The notes beneath the pieces are model-generated. The model was not told the origin of the DNA. It worked only from the letters and a program-made list of their open reading frames with translations, and did no database searches. Positions 49,069-58,191 of a stretch of DNA of 64,000 nucleotides are shown here, in pieces. Source of the DNA: Serinicoccus profundi. GTDB lineage: Bacteria > Actinomycetota > Actinomycetes > Actinomycetales > Dermatophilaceae. The translations under genes were made by a program, and so were the position numbers. Within the stretch, counting starts at the first letter, position 1. Each line of letters starts with the position of its first letter. Location of the stretch: positions 3,162,001 to 3,226,000 of the forward strand of contig NZ_CP042862.1 of the NCBI RefSeq assembly GCF_008001015.1, given 5' to 3'.

Positions 49069-50304
49069 GTGACCTCCCCCGCACCCGAGTCCGCAGCGCA
49101 GACCGGGGCGACGGCATACCCCCGCCGCGCGACGTTGCTGGTCACGAGCACCCTCGCCGCGCTGGCGATGATCGGGCCGTTCACGATCGACACGATCTTC
49201 CCCGGCTTCGAGGCCATCGGCCGCGACTTCGACGCCGACACCGCGGCGCTGCAGCAGATCACCAGCATCTACCTGCTCAGCTTCGCCGTGATGAGCATCT
49301 TCCACGGTCCGTTGTCCGATGCGCTCGGCCGCAAGCCGGTGATGATCGGCGGGCTCATCGGGTATGTCGTCGCCTCCGTCGCCTGCGCCCTCGCTCCGAC
49401 CCTGGGCTTCCTGCTCGCCGCCCGCGTGGCGCAGGGGCTGTTCGCCGGGGCTGCGACGATCGTCAGCCGGGCAGTGATCCGCGATCTGTTCTCCGGCGCC
49501 GAGGCCCAGCGGCTCATGGCCCGGGTGATGATGATCTTCGCCATCGCGCCGGCGATCGCGCCGGTCATCGGCGGGGAGATCTTGCGGTTCGGGCCGTGGC
49601 ACTGGATCTTCTGGTTCGTCGCGGCCTACGGCATCGGCGCCGCCGTGCTCACCGCCGTGGTGCTGCCCGAGACGCAGCCCCAGGAGCGCCGCACGCCGTT
49701 GCGGGTCGGGGCGGTGGTGGGGTCGCTGTGGCAGGTGGCGCGCTCCGGGCGGTTCGAGCGGCTGGCGTTCTCCTCGGCCTTCGTCTTCGCCGCCTACTTC
49801 CTGTATGTCGTCTCCGCCCCGATCGTCGTCGTCGACCTGCTGGGCAAGGGCGAGCAGGACTTCTGGATGCTCTTCGTGCCGATGATCGGCGGCATGGTGA
49901 CCGGCTCGCTGCTGACCAACCGGTTCGCCGGTCGGGTCGACAGCAACCGGATGGTCGACCTCACCATGGCCGGCCTGCTGGCCGCGGCGGCGCTCAACGT
50001 GCTGCTCTGCGCGGTGGCCCCGACGCTGCCGTGGGCGGTGCTGGGTCCGGCCGCGATGGGGATCGCGATCGGGGTGGCCTTCCCCGTGCAGCAGCTCGCG
50101 ATGCTCGACCTCTTCCCCGAGGCGCGGGGGGCCGCCGCGTCGATGGCGTCCTTCGCGGCGCTGGTCTTCAACGCGCTGCTGGCGGGGGTCATCTCGCCCC
50201 TGGTCACCGGCAGCCTGCTCACCGCCGCCCTGACGAGCGCACTCTTCGCCGCCCTCGGCGCCGGCCTGTGGCTGTGGCACCGGCGCGCCCTGAAACTCGA
50301 CTGA
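49069..50304 (+). CDS. MFS drug-resistance transporter (Bcr/CflA family)
   Basis: A 411-residue 12-helix exporter. GPFTIDTIFPGFEAIGRDF in helix 1 (the TDxYLP-like Bcr/CflA feature) and the MFS motif GPLSDALGRKPVMIGGL after helix 2 are clear. The motif-C-like AIAPAIAPVIGG segment marks a drug:proton antiporter. It starts at GTG 49069 and ends at a 25-bp inverted repeat facing a convergent gene. Confidence 0.9.
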   Translation: MTSPAPESAAQTGATAYPRRATLLVTSTLAALAMIGPFTIDTIFPGFEAIGRDFDADTAALQQITSIYLLSFAVMSIFHGPLSDALGRKPVMIGGLIGYVVASVACALAPTLGFLLAARVAQGLFAGAATIVSRAVIRDLFSGAEAQRLMARVMMIFAIAPAIAPVIGGEILRFGPWHWIFWFVAAYGIGAAVLTAVVLPETQPQERRTPLRVGAVVGSLWQVARSGRFERLAFSSAFVFAAYFLYVVSAPIVVVDLLGKGEQDFWMLFVPMIGGMVTGSLLTNRFAGRVDSNRMVDLTMAGLLAAAALNVLLCAVAPTLPWAVLGPAAMGIAIGVAFPVQQLAMLDLFPEARGAAASMASFAALVFNALLAGVISPLVTGSLLTAALTSALFAALGAGLWLWHRRALKLD

Positions 50305-50363
50305 CAGCCGCGACGTCATCTGACAGCCCCCTCGAGCAGGCTGCCAGATGACCTGGCGGCTGT
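50304..50363. terminator. Bidirectional hairpin between convergent genes
   Basis: Arms 50304-50328 and 50339-50363 are 25 bases each and almost complementary (for example GTCATCTG with CAGATGAC, and ACAGCCGC with GCGGCTGT). The loop is 10 bases. It begins on the last base of the MFS stop codon and could terminate both that gene and the opposing membrane protein gene. Confidence 0.65.
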
Positions 50364-50407
50364 GAGTGAGGGGCGTCCCGTAACGGCTTGCGCGGCAGCA
50401 GCCCCCG

Positions 50408-50899
50408 TCAGGCCAGCCGCTGGGGCGGACGCAACGGGCGGGTGGACCAGGCCATGAGCACCCCGCCGACGACGCTCGGTGCCACGATGACGAGGGCCAT
50501 GCTCAGCAGCGTGGTGCCGAGGCCCTCCGTGCCGGACCAGGACCCGAGCAGCCCGGTGGTCACGCCCAGCGCGAGGCAACCGGCCGCCGTCGCGAAGGCC
50601 GCGCACAGCCAACCCCGGCTCCGCTGCCCGGCGGTCCACGGCATGACCGTGGCGCAGGCCAGCCCGGCCGCCAGGCCGGGCAGCAGCCCGACCAGCCCGC
50701 CGAAGAACATCCCGGTGGCCAGCAGCCCGAGCGTGGCACCGGCCCAGAGCGTCTCGTCACCCCCAGCGGCCACCGACGCGTCCCTGGCGACAGCCAGCAG
50801 GGCGAAGGCCGCCCCCATCAGCGCCCCGACGAGCGCGCCCCACCCGAGCCCGGCGAGGACATACATCCCGTCGAACCGTGGGGAGACCGGCTCCGTCAT
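50408..50899 (-). CDS. Hypothetical membrane protein downstream of fdsD
   Basis: A 163-residue protein with four predicted helices and no recognised domain. The ATG at 50899 is used. An upstream GTG at 50983, with GGAG before it and an 8-base overlap with fdsD, would add 28 hydrophilic residues and cannot be ruled out. It is probably the last gene of the formate dehydrogenase operon, though a functional link is unproven. Confidence 0.65.
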   Translation of the reverse strand: MTEPVSPRFDGMYVLAGLGWGALVGALMGAAFALLAVARDASVAAGGDETLWAGATLGLLATGMFFGGLVGLLPGLAAGLACATVMPWTAGQRSRGWLCAAFATAAGCLALGVTTGLLGSWSGTEGLGTTLLSMALVIVAPSVVGGVLMAWSTRPLRPPQRLA

Positions 50900-50975
50900 G
50901 ACGCGGGGCGGCCCCTGCTCGCTGGCGTCAGACCGTCCCCTGACCGCACGGGCCGAGACCTCGCCGTGCCGGCCC

Positions 50976-51374
50976 TCAGCCACCGGAGGGCTCCGCGACC
51001 TCGGAGCGGTCGATCTCGCCCTGGCGGTAGAGCTCGACGCCGGCCCGCAGGAGGTCGTCCATCTCCTCCCCCGCCGCGACGCGGGCGAGGATCGAGGAGC
51101 GCATCCGCGGGTCCCAGAACTTGCGGAGGTGGGTGGCGATCTCCTCGGCCGCCCGCTCCGGCGGGTGGTGCGCCATCGCCCGCGCGATGTCCTCCCCCAT
51201 CCGCACCTCGGCGGGCAGCCGCTGACGCCGCTGCGCGTCCGCCTCCTCGCCGACGGGCGGGCCCTGATCCGGTGTCGGGTCCGCGTCTGTGGGGGCGTCG
51301 AGGTCCGGCTCGTCACTCCGCGGCGCACCCTCGGGCGGCAACCCGCCCGACGGCTCGGCCGGGTACTGGCTCAT
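50976..51374 (-). CDS. fdsD: Formate dehydrogenase subunit delta
   Basis: A 132-residue protein whose C-terminal half (VRMGEDIARAMAHHPPERAAEEIATHLRKFWDPRMRSSIL) matches the FdsD family, needed for activity of the NAD-dependent formate dehydrogenase. The N-terminal about 50 residues are a disordered Pro/Asp-rich extension, longer than usual. ATGA overlap with fdsA. Confidence 0.9.
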   Translation of the reverse strand: MSQYPAEPSGGLPPEGAPRSDEPDLDAPTDADPTPDQGPPVGEEADAQRRQRLPAEVRMGEDIARAMAHHPPERAAEEIATHLRKFWDPRMRSSILARVAAGEEMDDLLRAGVELYRQGEIDRSEVAEPSGG

Positions 51375-54367
51375 CGGCCCACCCCGACGACCTGGACGGC
51401 CGGGTCCACCGGGTCGTGGCCGTCGCCGACCTCCTCTTCCACCTCCCGGTCGCGCCCGGCGTTGGCCACGCCCACCTGGACCGCGGTCACCTTGTACTCC
51501 GGGCAGTTCGTGGCCCAGTCGGAGTTCTCGGTCGTCACGACGTTGGCCCCGCTGACCGGGTGGTGGAAGGTCGTGTAGACCACGCCCGGCTGCATCCGAG
51601 TCGACACGAGCGCGGTGAGCGTCGTGGCCCCGACCCGGCTGGACACCTCGACCCGGTCACCGCTGCGGATGCCCCGCATCTCGGCGTCCGCGGGGTGCAG
51701 CTCGAGGACGTCCTCGGGGTGCCAGGAGGAGTTGGCGGTGCGCCGGGTCTGGGCCCCGACGTTGTACTGCGTGAGGATCCGCCCGGTCGTGAGGATGAGG
51801 GGGAAGCGCCGGTTGGTCGTCTCAGTCGTGGGGACGAAGACGGTCGGGATGAGCTTGCCCTTGCCGCGCACGAACTCCTCCACGTGCATCGTCGGCGTCC
51901 CGTGGGGCGCCTTGTCGTTGACCGGCCACTGCATCGAGCCCTCGGCGTCCAGCCGCGCGAAGCTCACCCCCGCGAAGGTGGGCGTCGTCGCGGCGATCTC
52001 GTCCATGATCGCCGAGGCGGAGGCATACTCCATCGGATAGCCCATGGCGGTGGCGATGTCGCAGACGACCTGCCACTCGTCCTTGCCGACCCGGCTCGGC
52101 ATCACCGGCCGCACCCGCCCCAGGCGGCGCTCGGCGTTGGTGAAGGTGCCGTCCTTCTCCAGGAAACTGCTGCCGGGCAGGAAGACGTGGGCGTAGCGCG
52201 CGGTCTCGTTGAGGAAGAGGTCCTGCACCACGACCATCTCCATCGAGGTGAGGGCGGCGCGCACGTGCTGCAGGTTGGGGTCGGACTGCGCGATGTCCTC
52301 GCCGTGGACGAAGAGCCCCTTGAAGCTGCCGCCGATCGCCGCGTCGAACATGTTGGGGATCCGCAGCCCCGGCTCCGGGTCGAGGGTGACGCCCCAGAGG
52401 TCCTCGTAGATCGCGCGGACCTCGGGCAGCGAGATGTGACGGTAGCCGGGCAGCTCGTGCGGGAAGGACCCCATGTCGCAGGAGCCCTGCACGTTGTTCT
52501 GTCCCCGCAGCGGGTTGACGCCGACGCCCGGTCGCCCGATGTTGCCGGTGACCATGGCGAGGTTGGCCATCCCCATGACCATCGTCGAGCCCTGGCTGTG
52601 CTCGGTGACCCCCAGCCCGTAGTAGATCGAGCCGTTGGGGGCCGCGGCGTAGAGTCGGGCGGCCTCGCGCACCTGCTCGGGGTCCAGGCCGGTCGACGCT
52701 GCGGTCGCCTCCGGGGAGTTCTCAGGGGCTCGGATGAAGTCGAGGTAGGACTCGACGTCCTCGCACCGCTCCTCCAGGAAGCCCTTGTCGTGCAGCCCCT
52801 CCGTGACGATGGTGTGCGCCATCGCGTTGACGAAGGCGACGTTGGAGCCGGGCAGCAACGGCAGGTGGTATGCCGCTTCCACGTGCGGGGAGCGCACGAG
52901 CCCGATCTGGCGCGGGTCGGCCACGATGATCTGGGCGCCCTCGCGCAGACGCTGCTTCATCCGGGAGGCGAAGACCGGGTGCGCGTCGGTGGGGTTGGCA
53001 CCGATGAGCAGGACGACGTCGGTGTCCTCGACGCTGGCGAAGTCCTGGGTGCCGGCGGAGGTGCCGAACGTCTGGTTGAGGCCGTAGCCCGTGGGGCTGT
53101 GGCAGACCCGGGCGCAGGTGTCGACGTTGTTGTTGCCGAAGGCGGCCCGCACCATCTTCTGGACGACGTAGACCTCCTCGTTGGTGCAGCGGCTGGAGCT
53201 GATGCCGCCGATCGAACCGACGCCGTGCCGGTCCTGGATCGCCCGGAACCCCTCCGCGACCCGGCCGATGGCCTCCTCCCAGGAGACCGTGCGCCACTCC
53301 TCCTCGAGGGAGTCGCGGACCATCGGCGACATCTGGCGGTCCTCGTGGTCGGTGTAGCCGTAGGCGAAACGGCCCTTGACGCAGCTGTGGCCCTCATTGG
53401 CCTTGCCCGCCTTGAGCGGCATCATCCGGACGACCTCGGTGCGCATCTGCCCTGTCTGCTCGTCGCGGCGGTCGGTCACCTCGGCCCGGAAGGAGCACCC
53501 GACCCCGCAGTAGGCGCACGTCGTCTCGACGGTGCGCTTCGGCATACCGAGGCTGACCACGGACTTCTCGGTGAGCGCGTCCGTGGGGCAGGCCTGCACG
53601 CAGGCGCCGCAGGAGACGCACTCGGAGCCGAAGAAGTCGGCAGGACCGGGGGCGATGCGGGAGGCGAGGCCGCGCCCTTCCACGGTGAGCGCGAAGGTGC
53701 CCTGGATGTCGGAGCAGGCCCGCACGCAGCGGGAGCAGGCGATGCAGGCGTCCGGGCTGTAGTCGAAGTAGGGGTTGGAGGTGTCGAGGGCGCCGCGGTC
53801 GGCGGGCTCACGCAGGCCGTAGCGCACCTCGGCGACCCCGGTCTGCCGGGCGAGCGCAGCGATCTGGCAGGTGCCACGGGCGCAGCCGGGGCAGTCCGCG
53901 GGGTGGTCGGAGAGGTAGAGCTCCATGACACCCTGCCGGACGCGGCGGACCTGCTCGGTCTGGGTGCGGACGACCGCGCCGTCGGCGCAGGGGGTGGTGC
54001 ACGAGGCGGGGGCGCCCTTGCCGCCCTCGACCTCGACGAGGCAGAGGCGGCAGGAGCCGAAGGCCTTGAGCGAGTCGGTCGCGCACAGGCTCGGGATCTC
54101 GACCCCCGCCTCGCGCGCCGCACGCATCACCGACGTGCCCTCGGGCACGGTGACCTCGCGGTCGTCGATGGTGAGCGTGACGGTGGCCTCGCTGGTCACC
54201 CGCGGGGTGCCGAAGTCGGCCTCGGGCAGGTATGCCGCGCCCGTCGCCTCGGCGGTGGCGCTGCCAGCCCGGCCCTCTGCACCGGGCCCTGCTGTCACCT
54301 CGCCGTCGCGGCTCACCTGGCCGAGCTGGCTGGCGACCTGCTCTGCGGTGGGGATGGTGGCGGTCAT
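51371..54367 (-). CDS. fdsA: Formate dehydrogenase subunit alpha
   Basis: A 998-residue molybdenum-bis-MGD enzyme that oxidises formate to CO2. An N-terminal [2Fe-2S] ferredoxin domain (LCATDSLKAFGSCRLCLVEVEGG) precedes His-Cys and 2x[4Fe-4S] groups (CIACSRCVRAC, CVSCGACVQACP). The catalytic domain's own cluster is CAYCGVGCSF. The Mo ligand is Cys, not Sec, in VCHSPTGYG, with the active-site His beside it. The C-terminal dinucleotide-binding domain is complete. It depends on the Mo cofactor genes found elsewhere in the window. Confidence 0.95.
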   Translation of the reverse strand: MTATIPTAEQVASQLGQVSRDGEVTAGPGAEGRAGSATAEATGAAYLPEADFGTPRVTSEATVTLTIDDREVTVPEGTSVMRAAREAGVEIPSLCATDSLKAFGSCRLCLVEVEGGKGAPASCTTPCADGAVVRTQTEQVRRVRQGVMELYLSDHPADCPGCARGTCQIAALARQTGVAEVRYGLREPADRGALDTSNPYFDYSPDACIACSRCVRACSDIQGTFALTVEGRGLASRIAPGPADFFGSECVSCGACVQACPTDALTEKSVVSLGMPKRTVETTCAYCGVGCSFRAEVTDRRDEQTGQMRTEVVRMMPLKAGKANEGHSCVKGRFAYGYTDHEDRQMSPMVRDSLEEEWRTVSWEEAIGRVAEGFRAIQDRHGVGSIGGISSSRCTNEEVYVVQKMVRAAFGNNNVDTCARVCHSPTGYGLNQTFGTSAGTQDFASVEDTDVVLLIGANPTDAHPVFASRMKQRLREGAQIIVADPRQIGLVRSPHVEAAYHLPLLPGSNVAFVNAMAHTIVTEGLHDKGFLEERCEDVESYLDFIRAPENSPEATAASTGLDPEQVREAARLYAAAPNGSIYYGLGVTEHSQGSTMVMGMANLAMVTGNIGRPGVGVNPLRGQNNVQGSCDMGSFPHELPGYRHISLPEVRAIYEDLWGVTLDPEPGLRIPNMFDAAIGGSFKGLFVHGEDIAQSDPNLQHVRAALTSMEMVVVQDLFLNETARYAHVFLPGSSFLEKDGTFTNAERRLGRVRPVMPSRVGKDEWQVVCDIATAMGYPMEYASASAIMDEIAATTPTFAGVSFARLDAEGSMQWPVNDKAPHGTPTMHVEEFVRGKGKLIPTVFVPTTETTNRRFPLILTTGRILTQYNVGAQTRRTANSSWHPEDVLELHPADAEMRGIRSGDRVEVSSRVGATTLTALVSTRMQPGVVYTTFHHPVSGANVVTTENSDWATNCPEYKVTAVQVGVANAGRDREVEEEVGDGHDPVDPAVQVVGVGR

Positions 54368-55962
54368 CGCGGGCTCCCTTCGAAGTCCTCCGGGAAATGG
54401 GTGAGCGCACTGCGGACCGGGACGGGCGTGAGCCCGCCCATGGCGCACAGCGATCCGGTGGTCATGGTGGCGCAGAGGTCCTCGAGGAGGACGAAGAGCT
54501 GGTCGCGACCCGGAGCGCCGGCCGGGGTGGCCGTGATGGCGTCGATGGTCTCGACGCCGCGGGTCGAGCCGATGCGGCAGGGCGTGCACTTGCCGCAGGA
54601 CTCGACCGAGCAGAACTCCATGGCGAAGCGGGCCATGCGGGCCATGTCGACGCCCTCGTCGAAGACGACCACGCCGCCGTGCCCGAGCATGCCGCCTGCC
54701 TCGGCGAGCTCCTCGTAGCCCATCGGCACCTCGAGCCGGTCGGCAGGGAGGTAGGCACCCAGCGGGCCGCCGACCTGGACGGCCCGCACCGGTCGGCCGC
54801 TGCGGGTGCCGCCCCCGATGTCCTCGACGAGCTCGCGCAGGCTGATGCCGAGGGGCGCCTCGTAGACGCCGCCGCGGGCGATGTTGCCGGCGAGCTGGAA
54901 GATCTGGGTGCCGCGGGACCTGCCGACGCCGCGAGCGGCATACGCCTCGCCGCCCTCGGCGAGGATCATCGGGATCGCGGCGAAGGACAGCAGGTTGTTG
55001 ACGACCGTGGGGCTGCGCCACAAGCCCTGGAGGGCGGGGATGGGCGGCTTGGCGCGGACCTCCCCGCGGCGGCCCTCGAGGGACTCCAGCATGGAGGTCT
55101 CCTCGCCGCAGATGTAGGCGCCGGCGCCGACCCGGACCTGCAGCCGGAAGGCCCGGCCGCTGCCCGCGACATCGTCACCGAGGTAGCCGTGCTCGGTCGC
55201 GACGGCGATGGCGTCGCGCAGCCGCTCGATGGCGTCGGGATACTCGCTGCGGCAGTAGATGAAGCCCTCGGTCGCGCCGACGGTGACGGCAGCGATCGTC
55301 ATGCCCTCCAGGAGGGTGAACGGGTCGGCCTCGGCGAGGATCCGGTCGGCGAAGGTGCCGGAGTCGCCCTCGTCGAGGTTGCACGCCACGAACTTCAGGT
55401 CGGACTCTGCCTGGAGCACCGTGCGCCACTTGACCCCGGTCGGGAAGCCCGCGCCGCCACGACCGCGCAGCCCGGAGGTGACGACCTCCTCGACGACGTC
55501 CTCCGGGTCGAGCTCGAGGGCGCGGCGCAGGCCCGCCCATCCGCCCTGGGCCTCGTAGGCGGTGATGTCGGTGGGTTCGGCGAGTCCGATGCGGGCCAGG
55601 CTGACGCGGTCCTGCGCGGTGAGCCAGGGGTCGTCGTCGACGATCCCGACATACTCCACCGAGCGCCGCGCGTGGTCGTCCTCAGCACCACCGGGCGTCG
55701 CTCGTGGTGGCGCGCCGGCGAGCATGCCGGCCTCGACCAGCGCAGGTATGTCGTCCGCCGTCACGTTGGCGTAGCCGACACGCCCCCGCTCGGTCTCGAC
55801 CTCGACGAGCGGCTCGCGCCAGAGCATGCCGCGGGTGCCGTTGCGGCGGACGGTGACCCTGTCGATCGCGGACAGCGCGGCGGCCACCTCGTCGGCGCCC
55901 ACGGCGCGGGCGGATGAGTCCTGCGGCACCCACGCGATGCATCCCCGGCCGCTCGCGGTCAT
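54364..55962 (-). CDS. fdsB: Formate dehydrogenase subunit beta (NuoF-like)
   Basis: A 532-residue flavoprotein passing formate electrons to NAD+. An N-terminal thioredoxin-like region (about 1-120) is fused to a NuoF-type domain: GLRGRGGAGFPTGVKW binds NADH/FMN, VGAGAYICGEETSMLESLEG binds FMN, and CGKCTPCRIGSTRG with a later Cys (LCAMGG) holds the [4Fe-4S] cluster. ATG 55962 overlaps fdsG by ATGA; a GTG nine bases earlier is possible. Confidence 0.94.
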   Translation of the reverse strand: MTASGRGCIAWVPQDSSARAVGADEVAAALSAIDRVTVRRNGTRGMLWREPLVEVETERGRVGYANVTADDIPALVEAGMLAGAPPRATPGGAEDDHARRSVEYVGIVDDDPWLTAQDRVSLARIGLAEPTDITAYEAQGGWAGLRRALELDPEDVVEEVVTSGLRGRGGAGFPTGVKWRTVLQAESDLKFVACNLDEGDSGTFADRILAEADPFTLLEGMTIAAVTVGATEGFIYCRSEYPDAIERLRDAIAVATEHGYLGDDVAGSGRAFRLQVRVGAGAYICGEETSMLESLEGRRGEVRAKPPIPALQGLWRSPTVVNNLLSFAAIPMILAEGGEAYAARGVGRSRGTQIFQLAGNIARGGVYEAPLGISLRELVEDIGGGTRSGRPVRAVQVGGPLGAYLPADRLEVPMGYEELAEAGGMLGHGGVVVFDEGVDMARMARFAMEFCSVESCGKCTPCRIGSTRGVETIDAITATPAGAPGRDQLFVLLEDLCATMTTGSLCAMGGLTPVPVRSALTHFPEDFEGSPR

Positions 55963-56438
55963 CGCGACCACCCCGACTCCGCCGCCGCGATGTCGTCAAG
56001 GGTCGTGCGGGCCCGGAGTCGGCCATCGATGCTGGCGCTGGGGCCCAGGGCGCAGTTGCCGAAGCAGAAGACCTCGCGCACCTCGACGTCCTCGCGGTGC
56101 GCGAAGAGCTCCTGCGCGGAGGTGTAGAGGTCGGCCCCGCCGACTGCCTGACAGGCCTCCGCCCGGCAGATCTGGACGACGTGGTCGGGCCGGGCGGTGC
56201 GGCGGAAGTCGTGGTAGAAGCTCACCGTGCCGTGCACCTCGGCCACCGAGAGGTTGAGGACGTCGGCGATCTCGACGACATCCTCATCGGCGACGTGGCC
56301 GTGCTCGCGTTGCGTCGCATGGAGGATCTCGAGCAGCGGCCCCCGCTCCCCGGCATACCTCAGCGCGATGTCCCGGACCGACTCGGCCCGCGCGGACCTG
56401 GGTGTCAGCTCCTCTGCCTGCCGACCTGCACGCGCCAC
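55959..56438 (-). CDS. fdsG: Formate dehydrogenase subunit gamma (NuoE-like)
   Basis: A 159-residue thioredoxin-fold [2Fe-2S] subunit. Ligand Cys pairs are CRAEAC and CFGNC, and VAEVHGTVSFYHDF is the NuoE signature. GTG 56438 has GGGAGG seven bases upstream. First gene of fdsGBAD; the 143-base gap upstream should hold the operon promoter, but no confident box was seen. Confidence 0.92.
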   Translation of the reverse strand: MARAGRQAEELTPRSARAESVRDIALRYAGERGPLLEILHATQREHGHVADEDVVEIADVLNLSVAEVHGTVSFYHDFRRTARPDHVVQICRAEACQAVGGADLYTSAQELFAHREDVEVREVFCFGNCALGPSASIDGRLRARTTLDDIAAAESGWSR

Positions 56439-56580
56439 GATGCGCCTCCCGTCGTTGGGTGCTCTCCACTCTACGTCGCAGCACCGACACAGCGCGCGAC
56501 GAGCGCGCCAGCCGTCATCACGCGTCGCCGCCAGGGCGCCTCGGCGGACAGCATCGCCGGGGCGGGGCAGACTGACGGGC

Positions 56581-57246
56581 ATGAGCCCGCACGACGCCCC
56601 GCAAGGGTGGACCACGTCAGACGCGTTGCTCCTGCTCTCCGTCGGCCGTCGGCGCGGCGTCTCCATCGACAGCCTGCTCTCGACCACGGACGCCCGGGAC
56701 GCGAGCGTGCCCAGCGAGACGGAGAGCGCCGTCGGCCTCGGGACCCTCATGGCCTCCGGTCTGGTCGAGATCGTCGAGGGGGGCTTCTGCGTGACCCCTC
56801 GAGGGCGGGCGCTCATCGGGAAGCTCTCGGGACGAAAAGGCATCGTCAGCCAGGTCGGTGCCCTCCTGCCGTTCTTCGAGGGCATCCCGCGCATCGAGGG
56901 GATCTACCTCTTCGCGCCGGGCGAGTACGCCGCGGCGCTCGAGGCTCGTGCACGACGCCACGAACGTCGCCGACACCGCCGCCGACGCTCAGATGGTGGT
57001 CGTGGTGGTAGGCCAGGCATACCGTGGAGACGTGACAGGGGCACAGCAGATCGTCGCCGAGCTCACCAGTCGGCTCCCCGACCTGAGGCCCGGAACGCCG
57101 GTCGTCTTCGGCGACATCTTCGGGGGCCGCTTCGACACCGCGCACCGCATCGTGGACGCCACCGCGCAGGACGACGAGCTGGTCCTCTCCTTCGAGCACG
57201 GCGAGACGCTGCAGGTATGGCGTCCGGAGGGTCTGACCGTCGCTGA
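56581..57246 (+). CDS. Hypothetical winged-helix-like protein; 3' half doubtful
   Basis: The first about 120 residues look like a real protein with a winged-helix pattern (SIDSLLSTTDARDASVPSETESAVGLGTLMASGLVEIVEGGFCVTPRGRALIG), ending in IYLFAPGEYAAALE. From about base 56944 the frame becomes an Arg-rich run typical of a shadow frame. The protein-like continuation LVHDATNVADTAADAQMVVVVVGQAYRG lies one frame on. Removing one G at 56943-56944 would join this gene to the one at 57032, giving about 289 residues. CAGACT lies seven bases before the ATG. Confidence 0.5.
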   Translation: MSPHDAPQGWTTSDALLLLSVGRRRGVSIDSLLSTTDARDASVPSETESAVGLGTLMASGLVEIVEGGFCVTPRGRALIGKLSGRKGIVSQVGALLPFFEGIPRIEGIYLFAPGEYAAALEARARRHERRRHRRRRSDGGRGGRPGIPWRRDRGTADRRRAHQSAPRPEARNAGRLRRHLRGPLRHRAPHRGRHRAGRRAGPLLRARRDAAGMASGGSDRR

Positions 57247-57451
57247 GCGCGAGCTGGTCATCAAGGACGCCGACCGGGTGCGCTGGGAGTGGGGCGCCCC
57301 CCACGGGTCTACCGGTGACCGCCCACGCCTGTACATCGAGCACGTCCGCCACGGCGCGCAGGTCGAGGTCACCCAGGGATTCCTGGGCGGCTACGACAGC
57401 GGGCGCTCCCAACCGACCCGCCGGCCGGCCGTCAAGATCGTCGGCTTCTAG
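57032..57451 (+). CDS. Hypothetical protein
   Basis: A 139-residue protein of unknown family (GTPVVFGDIFGGRFDTAHRIVDATAQDDELVLSFEHG; C terminus VEVTQGFLGGYDSG). GTG 57032 follows TACCGT by six bases, so it can stand as a separate leaderless gene. Alternatively it is the 3' part of the gene at 56581 after a frameshift. No motif suggests a function. Confidence 0.5.
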   Translation: MTGAQQIVAELTSRLPDLRPGTPVVFGDIFGGRFDTAHRIVDATAQDDELVLSFEHGETLQVWRPEGLTVAERELVIKDADRVRWEWGAPHGSTGDRPRLYIEHVRHGAQVEVTQGFLGGYDSGRSQPTRRPAVKIVGF

Positions 57452-57483
57452 GGTTCTGCCCAGCTGCCAACTGCCCCGACTCC

Positions 57484-57504
57484 ACCGAGCGCCGCAGATG
57501 GTTG
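57484..57504. repeat. Copy of the short repeat seen at 21247
   Basis: CCGAGCGCCGCAGATGGTTG with an identical leading A, again in a gap between convergent genes (57451 and 57606). The rest of this 154-base gap shows nothing recognisable. Confidence 0.75.
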
Positions 57505-57605
57505 TCGCCGTCCCTCTCCCGAACCTGGGCAAGCCTGTTCTGCTGACGACACCATGGCCATGGTGCAGCGAGCGGACCCAGCTTGCTCATCTGCGTTCTT
57601 GCACC

Positions 57606-58163
57606 TCACCGGCGGTCGGGCAGGAACCTCTCCACGATCGCTGCGGCGTGCTGCTCCGGGGTGCCGCGCTCGACGTCGATCAACAGGTCGCACGGCAGCT
57701 GCGCCCGTTCCGCGGCGAACCTCTCGTGGTCGGCGCTCAGGAAGGCGTAGTCCCGACTGATGCCGCGCCCAGGATCGGCTGTTGCCCTGGCGTGCGCCCG
57801 CTCCAGGTCGGCGACGAGGATGACGTGGGCAACGCTCACCCCCACCGCGTGACGGCGCACGAGATCGACCTCCTCCCGGGACGACGTGCCCTCGTCGACG
57901 ACCAGCTCCACGTCCGTCCCGAGCCACGCACCGACGAGATCGGCGTGCACGCGGTGCACCCAGTCCCAGTCAGGCAGGGTCGGCAGCGCCATCTCGGCGA
58001 CCGTGTCGAGATCGGTCAGCGCGACCGTCAGACCCCGGTCGCGCGCGGCGTCGGCGAGGAGGGCTGCCACCGTGCTCTTGCCACTGGCGATCGGCCCCGA
58101 CAGCATGATGAGCCGCGGCGCCGGCGGGCTCCCCGCAACGGGACGTGCTGGCTCTGAGGGCAT
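57606..58163 (-). CDS. P-loop nucleotide kinase-like protein
   Basis: A 185-residue protein of the AAA_33/shikimate-kinase-like fold. Walker A is SGPIASGKST near residue 23 and the DLDTV acidic motif follows. LVVDEGTSSREEVD could be a Walker B equivalent. It probably phosphorylates a small molecule; the substrate cannot be read from sequence. It stands alone. Confidence 0.82.
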   Translation of the reverse strand: MPSEPARPVAGSPPAPRLIMLSGPIASGKSTVAALLADAARDRGLTVALTDLDTVAEMALPTLPDWDWVHRVHADLVGAWLGTDVELVVDEGTSSREEVDLVRRHAVGVSVAHVILVADLERAHARATADPGRGISRDYAFLSADHERFAAERAQLPCDLLIDVERGTPEQHAAAIVERFLPDRR

Positions 58164-58191
58164 GGACGCGATCCTGCCAGGCGCGAGCCCG

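Noticed and set aside
51371-54367. Selenocysteine-containing formate dehydrogenase
   Set aside because: The catalytic position is a plain Cys codon in VCHSPTGYG and there is no in-frame TGA.
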